Positions 24,901 through 36,900 of a stretch of DNA of 64,000 nucleotides are shown in pieces. Source of the stretch: Nilaparvata lugens. Its lineage: Eukaryota; Arthropoda; Insecta; Hemiptera; Delphacidae. The stretch lies in the NCBI RefSeq assembly GCF_014356525.2, contig NC_052511.1, positions 7,775,500 through 7,839,499 of the forward strand. The letters are read 5' to 3'. The notes beneath the pieces were generated by a model that was given only the letters and a program-made list of their open reading frames with translations, was not told the DNA's origin and ran no database searches. Made by a program: the position numbers and the translations under genes. How positions within the stretch are numbered: the stretch's first letter is position 1; each line of letters opens with the position of its first letter.

Positions 24901-27900
24901 CTACAACGACTGCCTTGATAGAGTTTATTGAAAATATTTTAGAGAAATTGGACAAAGGGTACAGCATTGTTGGCACCTTCCTAGATTTAACAAAAGCATT
25001 GACTCTGTAGATCACAGAATATTATTAAAAAAACTAGAAACTTATGGAATTTGTGGAAAAGAGCTCAACTGGATGGAATCATATTTGGTGGGTCGAAGTC
25101 AATATGTAAATATAAGTATTATGATAAAAATAAAGTAAGTGATATTAAATCTAGTTTAAGGTACATGAACTACTCTGTTCCGCAGGGATCTGTTTTGGGG
25201 CCATTTTTGTTCCTTTGCTATTTGGGGGGATTACCAAAATATGCGAAAGATGTAATTGAAAGTACTAAATTTTGTATGTACGCTGATGACATTAGTTTAA
25301 GCATATTCGACAAAGATTTGGATATAATCGAAGAAAAATGTAATGACACAATATTGCTTTTAAAAAACGTTTTAAGTAAAATGAACCTTTTATTAAATAT
25401 GATAAAACGAAATTTGTACATTTCACCTGTAGAAATCCCAAAAGAAAAAGTACACTGAAGCTAAATAACTAAATAACATAAAATTTTTAGGCGTAGATCT
25501 ATAACAAACTCAATTGGAAGAGCATGTATCAAGAGTATGTAAAAAAGTAAGTACAGGAATATTTGCACTAAGAAGGCTGGCACCCATTTGTAATTATTAA
25601 CTTGAGATCCGTGTATTATGCCACTGTCCACTCTCATATTCATATGGCATTGAGATTTATGGTGGGACTAGTGCATTTAACTTGAATAGGATATTAAAAC
25701 TCCAAAAAGAAGCGTAAGAAAAATATTTAATTAAATAGACAAGAGTCGTGGAGGACATTTTTTAAAAAGTTAGAATTAATGACTGTGTATGGACTTTATA
25801 TTATAAAACAATATTACACGTAAAAATAATGAAGACAAATTCCCCAGGCAAACCAGTGTGCATGACTATAATACAAGAAATAGGAACAACTTTATTATCA
25901 AAGAACATAGTAAAGAGAAGTACAAACAAAGCCCGACCTATATGGGCATCAAATTCATCACTTACCTTCCTACTAAGATTAATCATGAAAAAGATATTAC
26001 AAGGTTTAAAAACAAACTGAAAAAGTATATCGTGGAATTAGAATTATACAGTTATGAAGAATTTTATAGTGCCAACTCATTATGTATTTAGACTACCTAT
26101 TGTTGATGTATTTTGTTTTTTACTTGTATTTATTTTATTATTTTGAAAATAATAAAGAAAGACCATTCATGTCATTTTGATGTATGTTTTGAATAAGAGA
26201 TTGATTGATTGATTGATTGATTTTTTAATTCTTAGGCTTTTGTGCAACCGGATGTAGATGTTTGTTGGCACTACATTCAACTTAATTTATTATGCAAACA
26301 GTTCTAATTTTAGCATAATTTGCCATCTTTGTTTGATTAAGATTCTTCATGTATCAAAATTATTGAAGAATACAATGTTGTAATATTTGTTTATTGTTTC
26401 AATTTGATGAATTTTCAGGGCCGTAGACAAGGGCAGTGTTGGTGAAGACTTCTTTGAAGGCATGACCAATCTCTCTTATCAGAAACGAATCAAGAAGAAA
26501 TTGATGAGTTGCATGCAATACCATCTGGATAAAATAGAGAATGATACTGAAGGAAAACTAACATCTGAACAGAAGAACAAATCACAGTTGCTCTCAAAGT
26601 AAGTTCGCACATAGTAACACAAAGTAAGTTCACGCACTCATTTCATCCAAAAAAACTTTTTGTTTCTCATTACAAGTTTCAACGATAATTCAATTGACTT
26701 GCGAGACAAGCTTTCTGATTTGTTATTTTATTTATTTATCACATTGTGAACAAATACTTAACTTGAGGAAGGCACAACAGCTCATGCCCACAACTGTCCC
26801 ATTTCCAATTTTACTATACTGTCCAAATCAAAATGTGGTTATGTCACTTTCACTTTTCAAAATACAATTTACGCTCTTCAATACTCAGATAAACGAGTAT
26901 ATTTTGAATCAAATAGGTACTATTAGAGTCTACAATCAAAAAATATAGAACAGTAACTTAGTAATTATTCAAAAAGTCTAAATTTCGAATGAAACTTAAA
27001 ATTTTTGAGCTGTAAACTTTACACTTTACAGAAAACTACAGCTGTTTTGATATTTTCTTTATATTTCAATACAAAAATAGAATGTTTTAAGAAATATTTT
27101 AAAATTATTGAGGATTCAATTATTTAATACTGAAGAATTAGTATAGAAATACGTTACGTTCTTTCTCTCTCATCAATTCTATCGAAATCTTTTTTCATAT
27201 TGATGAGCCCGTTAATTAATGCTATAATTATTTACTTCACACAGTGAGATGTCAGTGAGATGCATTGAAAACGTTTAGTTATCAATCTATGAGAATACTA
27301 ATTTATTTGAACCAATTTATTTCTCAATTTCTTTTGTATTTTGTTGTAATATTATAGGAATGATTAATTATTGTATGTCCTATTACAAAGGAAACTGTTG
27401 TCATCTTTCGTTGCATTTTTTGCATTCATTTCATCAAAACTTTATATTGTTCCAGGTTGTACAAAACTTTCAGTTTGTGGCTAGAGGAGCCAAGATTGCA
27501 TGAACCCGGACTTTTTATGCCTGCACTTCCGCCCCAATACAATCCCCTACTGTTGACATCTGCCATCTGTGGAGATCAGGTCAGGCAACTATCACAAATC
27601 ATGAAATTTTTCGAAGAACATATCTCACCTTTCATTTTCAATTTAGACTAAAATATAAATTATTTGAATCTTGCCTTTCAATCTGAACTCAATATTACAG
27701 CTTTTTAAATTAAATCTATAGAAAGACTGAATTGTCACTACCACTGATTTATCAAAATTAATTAACTAGAAACTAAGTTGTTGATGCTTCAATCGTTAAC
27801 TAAGTGAAATAAGTGAGTATAAGTGATATTTACGCTTCATAGTTGTTACGACTGATATACCGTTTCAGTTGTGACAATATTATCATTCTATTACTAGTAA

Positions 27901-30900
27901 ACTTACGGTGATAGTTATATTTCTATAGTGAGATCCATGTTATGGCTGTTTTGATAAACATTTGTGTTGTCTGTTATTCGACCAAAGAGATAGCACTATC
28001 CTTTTCTAGCTCCGCAACGTTGCCAAGTACGTTTTTAACAATGTAGAAATGTAATTAATCAAGGCAGACAAACGGCAACACTGTTCTCCTATCTTCATCC
28101 ACAGTCATTATAACGTGGACTTCACTGTATTGGTGTAACAAACAACTCCACAGTGAGATTAAGGTTAAAAAGCTAGCATCTGATTAACATTGGTTTGCTA
28201 TCCTTGTCTGTTATCACACAAAGCTGATAGCTCTATCCTTTTCCAACTTCGCAACGTTGGAAAATCGTTTGTTAGCTATGAAGAAATATAATGAAGTTCA
28301 AAATGTTGTATCTCAATTATGAAAATTTTTAATGAATATATTTATTGACGAATAAAATATATTTTAGATATCATAATCAACAAGAATCAACATAAATATA
28401 TTATGAAATTTGGGAACAGAATAGTTTTGGGCCATGCCTGTTGTTCTATCCCCATCATATTCATATGATTTGTAATTATATCAACGAATAAATAAATAAA
28501 TAAATAATTATTATTATCAGATATACCGTGATGACTTAAATCACAGCTATGCACCATAGAAGGCGGGGGAATCAGAAAAGTGGCAATAATGCGCTCCTAT
28601 CATTTCCACTGACTTTATAACATGAATCCCGCTCTATTATAGTGAGGTCCACGTTGTAATGACAGTATTCGATTAACAGTGGTGTTGCTACCCTTGTCTA
28701 TCTGCAGACAAAGCAGATAACGCTATTATTTTCTACCTCTGCAACGTTGTCTGTTCGTTTTTCAACAATGTTGAAATATAATTGACAAAATATTCAATCT
28801 CAATTATGAATATGTATTACAATAGTTATTTGTGCAACTAGTGCGCAAAGTGACAGTTTGCTGCACCGAAAGAAACGTTTGTTGAGTGCAGCAGAGGAAC
28901 TTTGCGCACGTATTTCACATTAAGTTTTTCCTACAGTTACCATTGAATATGAAAAGTGGGTAATTATGGGTAAAATTGCCTGAAATCTATCAAATGTTTT
29001 TCTGTGTAATTTTATTATTGATAAAAACCTTAATCCTAAAATCCTAAAGTCCTCGTTGTCCTTGGTTATAATAATTATATAATGAATAATAATTAGCGCG
29101 TTGTGCTTCGTTGCACGTCTGCTCACTATAGCAGCCACAGCAGTCACTGTTACCAACTTCATTTTGATTTTGCTGCACTGTTGCTCCATATAACCTACTA
29201 AGTATTTTGCGTTGCCATGTTGCAAATCTGGAGTGCAGAAAAATTTTTCCCGCACTAGAGCGGAAAAGTGATTCTTTGCGTTCTGTAATCAGTGCAGCAA
29301 TGGCCACTTTTCAACGTAACTGTAGGAAAAATCAATGTAATGATGACCTCAGAGTCTGAAGAACTTCTTCTACAATGAAATGCATTTCATAAATTGAATA
29401 AATCAAACCTATATTACTGTATTTGTGAAGGAGACACATAATGGCATTTGTCTCCATACAGTAAATAATCAAATGAATAAATTAATTAGCTTAAATAGAT
29501 AAATAAATTGAATTTTAATTTCAGAGCCCGTGGGTGGAGTATGTGGACCACGACTTGCTCATGAAATACCAACAGGAAGCTCTCTCCCGCTGGTCCCAGG
29601 CACAAGGTCGTGCCTCAGCGCAACCATCTTTCACCACTAGCAGCGGTTCAATGCAGCAAAATCGATGACACAAATCCTTCCCAGCGTATCATCAAAAGGT
29701 TGCTATAGTCAATAAGTTACATAATACAATAATCTGAATTTGAATTAATATAAAAAATAATTCAAGAGTTTTTGGGGTCAGGAATTGGAGGCGTGCTGCC
29801 ATGGATAGAGTAGAATGGAGGCAAATGTTAGAGGAGGCCAAGATCCGCTTTGGATTGTCGATGATGATGATGACATTTTTTATTGCAATTTCATGTAGAA
29901 TCTATGGTCTTCAGTTGTTACACCTTTCGTTGGACATTCTGTATATCCTATTATATTAAGCGAGCAATTTCTGTATATATATATTTATATGGTTATATGG
30001 GATATAATTATGTTCAACGGATTTCGAAAACGGCTCTAACGATTTTCACGAAATTTGGAACATAGTAGGTTTATGATATAAAAATTCGATTGCACTAGGT
30101 CTCAACCCTAGGATAAATCGCTGAAGGACATTAATAGGATAAATTCGTCCTTGGAAAAACAGCTGGAAATTTTGTCGTCTGTCGATACCGTAATGGAAGA
30201 GAGTGAACGAGTGCATGTGTGTGGGATCATCCAGCTGATCTCACGAGAAGAAAAATTCAGCAAGATAAACTTATTTTCATTTCTTTCTCTTTTTTTAGAA
30301 AACATGACTGTTTACTTCAGAAAGTCCAAAATAGTAACTAGATGCTGTTAGTGTTACATAGTATATTAACAAATATTGTAGCAAACATAGTAAATGATAG
30401 TAAATCGAATTCATAGTATATCTATTTGTAATTGATGATGTGTTTGTTTCTTGAAGTGTGAATAAATAGTTATTTTTATGAGTGATAGTAGCTTAACCTA
30501 GATTTTGATTTGGACTGTAGTATAAATCTGAAAAGGGACAGTTTTGGGCATAACCTGTTGTGCCTCCTCATATAACTCTAAAAATAATTGTTCGACTGAG
30601 AAAATGAATGAATAAATATAAACTATGAATTCAATCTTTCGTTACAAATTTTCTATGCTTTTACACTCCAGAGCAAAGCTCGGTCCCCCGATATTAAATA
30701 TATTAATAGAAATAGTAATTTGAATAGAAAAAATGTGAAATGGATTAAAAATGATAACCTTTTGTGTTTTGTGTGTTTCTTGAGAAATATAATTTCTGAT
30801 TTCATTTTTTCTGTATTTGCAGATTACAGTCGTATGATGCAACTGCGCCCCCTCCCCCGTTGAGATTCGGCCCTCCAGTGGTGCCAATTGTCACCAGACA

Positions 30901-33900
30901 GATTCTCCTTCACAAAGGCGTCATGCTTGATTCGATTCAGCCATCGTTGGGTGTTCTACAGGAGTTGCCAAGTAATAGTCTAGTAATTTTTTGCATTATA
31001 CCTTTGTCATTTTTTCCATAATACCTTCGTCATTTTATTATTTTTTTCATAACGATAAATTGCTATCATGTCTCCAAGGCAAAACCACACAGCATCAGAC
31101 AGACGTATGAAAACATGGAGAAAATGTTTTCCCCAACTTATCGAATGTTGCAACGGACACAGACATCCGTCTGTCTGAGTATGTCTGCTCACGTTTGCAT
31201 GCAGACGTTTCATTTTTCCTTTTTCTGTGTGCATACGTCTGTCTGTTACTGTGTTCGTTTACCTTCAGAGTAATGGGCAACTTATCTCTATAGTACTAAC
31301 AAGTTTTTATCAGAGTAATGCTTATCAGGCTCTTATATCTAAATTCTATAATATTCAAATACCTACACCGATTGCTAATAATCAACTGTTAATGTGAATT
31401 CAAAGGCAATCAGAGGGCAATTAAAATCCCCATTATGCGTCATTGAAGTTTAAATGGAGATTCAATTTTTTTCAATTTATTATTAAAAACACACAAAACA
31501 AGACAAATCAAAATTACAAAGATTTACGAAACAAATAAAAACACAATAAAATGTTACAAATATAAAAACCATGGGCTTTGTTTGGGTGTGTTGGAGAAGA
31601 GAAAAAAGGGAGGAGATACCTAGCCACGTGTGGTTTCCCATGTAATAGGCAGGCAAAGAAGAGAAGAGAAGTAATGAGGAAAAAGGAAGGGAGAAATGGG
31701 GGGAAGGAAGAAAACAGAGGAATAGGTACTGAAATAAAGGTAAGCGAGTCCACTGAAAAATGAAAAAACAATGCTGGAGCAGAAATCTCGAGTCATATAT
31801 TAAGCGAGCAATTTCTGTATATATATATTTATATGGTTATATGGGATATAATTATGTTCAACGGATTTCGAAAACGGCTCTAACGATTTTCACGAAATTT
31901 GGAACATAGTAGGTTTATGATATAAAAATTCGATTGCACTAGGTCTCAACCCTAGGATAAATCGCTGAAGGACATTAATAGGATAAATTCGTCCTTGGAA
32001 AAACAGCTGGAAATTTTGTCGTCTGTCGATACCGTAATGGAAGAGAGTGAACGAGTGCATGTGTGTGGGATCATCCAGCTGATCTCACGAGAAGAAAAAT
32101 TCAGCAAGATAAACTTATTTTCATTTCTTTCTCTTTTTTTAGAAAACATGACTGTTTACTTCAGAAAGTCCAAAATAGTAACTAGATGCTGTTAGTGTTA
32201 CATAGTATATTAACAAATATTGTAGCAAACATAGTAAATGATAGTAAATCGAATTCATAGTATATCTATTTGTAATTGATGATGTGTTTGTTTCTTGAAG
32301 TGTGAATAAATTGTTATTTTGATGAGTGATAGTAGCTTAACCTAGATTTTGATTTGGACTGTAGTATAAATCTGAAAAGGGACAGTTTTGGGCATAAGCC
32401 TGTTGTGCCTCCTCATATAACTCTAAAAATAATTGTTCGACTGAGAAAATGAATGAATAAATATAAACTATGAATTCAATCTTTCGTTACAAATTTTCTA
32501 TGCTTTTACACTCCAGAGCAAAGCTCGGTCCCCCGATATTAAATATATTAATAGAAATAGTAATTTGAATAGAAAAAATTGAAATGGATTAAAAATGATA
32601 ACCTCTTGTGTTTTGTGTGTTCTTTGAGAAATATAATTTCTGATTTCATTTTTTTCTTCATTTGCAGATTACAGTCGTATGATGCAACTGCGCCCCCTCC
32701 CCCGTTGAGATTCGGCCCTCCAGTGGTGCCAATTGTTACCAGACAGATTCTCCTTCACAAAGGCGTCATGCTCGATTCTATTCAGCCATCTTTGGGTGTT
32801 CTACAGGAGTTTGCCAAGTAATAGTCTAGTATAATTATTATTTAACGAAAATCCTAAATAAATGCTGTAAATCACCCCGAAGACTTCTGCTACTGCAGAC
32901 ATTGACAACAGGGTTAACAGCTAGATGGAAATTCGATGAGAACTACTATCCAAAAATTATATCCATCTGTCTATTCTATTATCCATCTGTAATAGTCTAG
33001 TAGTTTTTTTCCATTATACCTTTGTCATTTTTTCCATAATACCTTTGTCATTTTATTATTTTTTTATAACGATAAATTGCTTTCAAGTATTCAAGGCAAA
33101 CGCACACAGCAACATACAGACATATGAAAACAGACGAAGGAAAATTTTCTCCCCAGCTTATCGAATGTTGCAACGGACACAGACATCCGTCTGTCTGAGT
33201 ATGTCTGCTCACGTTTGCATTCAGACGTTTCATTTTCCTTTTTCTGTGTGCATACGTCTGTCTGTTACTGTGTTCGTTTGCCTTCAGAGTAATGGGCAAC
33301 TTATCTCTGACCTATAATACTAACAAGTTTTTATCAGTGTAATGCTTATCAGGCTCTTATATCTAAATGCTATAATATTCAAGTACCTACTTCGATTGTT
33401 CAATAATCAAATGTTAATGTAACTCATCTATTTTGCTACCCATGACGAACTGCGAGTTAATAACTCGTTTTTGAACTATTATGACGACACTAAGTACTAG
33501 GTACTAATCCACGTGGGTACTAGTTTTATTCAACTATTTATTTAACTATTATTCAAAATATTAGACTGTAGTGTCGTCATACTACAACTTGTTAATGTGA
33601 ATTCAAAGGCAATCAGAGGCCAATTAAAATCCCCATTATGCGTCATTGAAGTTTAGATGGAGATTGATCGGCTGTTCGTTAAACCCCGGAATGAAACACA
33701 TTCTAATAAGTGCATAATATCTTCATAAACCTATAAACATATTTACATAAACTCATCTTCATAAACCTCTTTACATAATTATATTCTAGTAAATTTGGAT
33801 TAGAGTTAAGCTCGGGACACATATAACCGCAACGAGCCCGTGCCGAGGTACGGTCGAGCTACGTCCGCGACACAGTGATGATGGTAGGAGAACACACATA

Positions 33901-36900
33901 TCCGTGCGACAGCCGAGCGGCAGCAGTGTCTCAGTTCTGTAGTGCTACTGTGATCTGATTTCTGAATGTGTTGAACTATTGATAATAATATAACACTATT
34001 ACAGCTTGTTACATCCAATTTAAATTTATATTTTTCAATTTTCAACTGATTACATGTAGACGATGAGAATCATAGTGCTGGTATATATTTCGGTGCATAA
34101 CAATACCACAATCAGTCATGTATCGGAAATATAATATATCAGCAATAAAATTGTTATCTTATGCCTTATGTATCTAAACATAAAACGTAATTAGTTTTAA
34201 ATTTAAAATTTAAGACACAGTCACGGGTTCCTTCTTTAGTTGTTCTTTAGTTCCTTCTATACTTTTAGTTGTTTATTTTATTATTCATTATGAATTATGT
34301 CTTAAAATTTAAGACACAGTCACGGGTTCCTTTTTTAGTATGAATTATGTCTTAAAATTTAAGACACAGTCACGGGTTCCTTCTTTAGTATGAATTATGT
34401 CTTAAAATTTAAGACACAGTCACAGGTTCCTTCTTTAGTTGTTCTTTAGTTCCTTCTATACTTTTAGTTGTTTATTTTATTATTTATTATGAATTATGTC
34501 CATCATACCTTTGGCTTGACTTATTATTTGGTTATACTTTTACTTATTTTCCGTTGAACCATATTTCTCATCACTATGATCGTAAAAAACTGGAAAATTC
34601 CGTATCTCTTCAATAAGTTTCCACTCTCTATGTTGAACGAGCCCGCACCGTCTCCGTCAAAAAGTAAACTGAACTAGTCGGTGACGGCTCGGGCAACAAA
34701 CACGGTGACGGTGCTGACGCGGTGCGGTAGTATGTGTCCCAACAAGTTTGAAAGCATTTGTTTTCTCACTCGCCGTAGTACGTCCGTCACACGGTCGTGC
34801 CGCGGCGCGGGCTCGGTGCGGATATGTGTGTCCCGGCTATTATACGTAGATGGTGCATGCATGTCTAAGCGTTGGCCGACAATTGGTTAGTATGGAAACA
34901 GCCATTCTGTTGTATTATCTTCATTTTCAATTTCATTTGAATGTCACCCGTTGCAGATCGTTCCTGCTGCGCGTCTCTGAACACATGGCGCTTGACTGTT
35001 CGTTGATGGAACTGCTTCCGACTCTGTTCCGTGACGTGGAGACGGAGGTGACTCTGCACGCCGCCTGCGACACGGCCGAACCGGGAACGAACCCACGGCG
35101 GTCGCACGCCAACGCCAGCTCGCTAGTGTGTGCCGGTCCTGCTGAAATCAAAATCAGGGTGAGAATTTCTCTTCACAACTCCTGCAACTCCGTTTTACAC
35201 CTTCTTTCCAGTTTAAAACTTTTTTTTTAAGTATAAAACTTTGCCTTTCATAATTAATTTATTTATTTTTACACAATATCATTGTCAACTATGAATGATT
35301 GGGAAAGGAACAACAGGCTTGAAGCCCAAAACTGTTCCTTTCTCAGATTGAAACAATTTTTAGCATTGAATTTTCAACTTACAACTCGAAAATATTGTAG
35401 ATAATTTGTAAAAGTTTCTTGTGAATGAGACTAATGTCGCCGCATCCACACTATCGCCCAATGCGTACAATTGACATTGAGCGCGAGAGTGTGGATGTCT
35501 GGTTTACCAGCACTGGCCTTCACTTGCCATCGGTCCGATTTTTGTCGAGTGAAGGCCAGCCAAGCGAAGGCAAGTGGCCAGCCAAGCACAAGAATAGTAT
35601 ATAATAATAATAGCTATATAATATCCTTGAGCCGAGCATTCACAAATGGTCACATTGCAGTGTGGATGGCAAGATCAACGTGGCAAAACTTATCAGCTCG
35701 GCAAGCCACTTGGCCAGCGACTTGCCGATAGTATGGACTAGACATAGCTAGCCAGTAGAAAATACAAAATACAACTATTGTGTTTCTATTCCATTATAGA
35801 ACAATTCTGCAACATAAAAAATAATAGAGATTGTAGAAAATAGAGCAAATAAAATAAATGAATAGAAATAAGAATGAGAATAACAATTTAAGTAAATAAT
35901 AATTAATGGAACGCTGTGAAATGAAATTAACATTAGAACAAACAGGACAATAGCTTAGTCACCATCAAGAAAATATTTGACCAGATTCCTCTTGAATCAA
36001 GCCAATGAATTGTTAATATTATTTTATGTTTGCAGTTTAAAGTACTAGGTCTAAACGTATCTTACTATCATAAAATGATGGTGATCTAATGGTAGCAATG
36101 CTAGGAGAACCAAAAATTAATCACAACACAATGATGTGACGTCATTCTATGGTGCAACTGGGCTCAAGTTATTTGCATAATTTATTGTAGTGTTATATAT
36201 ATATATATTATTTCTGTAATGACTCTTCTTATACTACCATTTGCTGAAGCCTTCCACTCAATAGTAATCTCAAGACTATGTCACAAGTTTTTCAATCAAT
36301 TTTGAAATCAATCAAATTTCATCAATCAATCTTTCAATTGTTACAAGTTGAATCTCTTTCGGGCTTTCTGAGGCATACATACCATATTGTGAGGCCATTA
36401 TACACACATGTAAAAGTGTATATGGTTGTGTGAGTTTGAATAGAAATACCATTTTCCTACAGTTACGTTGAAAAGTGGCCATTGCTGCACTGATTACAGA
36501 ACGCAAAGAATCACTTTTCCGCTCTAGTGCGGGAAAAATTTTTCTGCACTCCAGATTTGCAACATGGCAACGCAAAATACTTAGTAGGTTATATGGAGCA
36601 ACAGTGCAGCAAAATCAAAATGAAGTTGGTAACAGTGACTGCTGTGGCTGCTATAGTGAGCAGACGTGCAACGAAGCACAACGCGCTAATTTTTACATTA
36701 TATATTAACCAAGGACAACGAGGACTTTAGGATTTTAGGATTAAGGTTTTTTATCAATAATAAAATTACACAGAAAAACATTTGATGGATTTCAGGCAAT
36801 TTTACCCATAATTACCCACTTTTCATATTCAATGGTAACTGTAGGAAAAACTTAATGTGAAATACGTGCGCAAAGTTCGTTTGCTGCACTCAAAAAACCA

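Larger units (their letters stand above)
20763..26251. mobile_element. MITE split by two nested insertions
   Basis: The left terminus GCCCGGCTGCACAAAAGCCT (20764) is complementary to the right terminus GGCTTTTGTGCAACCGG ending at 26251. Related compact copies are at about 41190-41330 and 42538-42683. Between the ends sit repeat R1 (20804-21212) and the LINE 21321-26219. Confidence 0.65.
29953..31465 (+). repeat. Tandem segmental duplication B, copy 1 (with repeat X)
   Basis: Aligns with 31797-33667. It holds repeat X (GAGCAATTTCTGT start, CTCGGTCCCCCGATA end near 30688), a LINE tail, exon 9 with a one-base deletion, and a MITE at 31073-31270. It lacks two insertions present in copy 2, and so serves as their empty site. 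Confidence 0.85.
31797..33667 (+). repeat. Tandem segmental duplication B, copy 2
   Basis: Contains the intact exon 9. Longer than copy 1 because of a 157 bp retroposon (32832-32988) and a 170 bp MITE-like insert (33421-33590), each with target duplication. Confidence 0.85.

Noticed and set aside
25461..25986. Minus-strand frames inside the CR1-like LINE
   Set aside because: Antisense shadows of the plus-strand RT.
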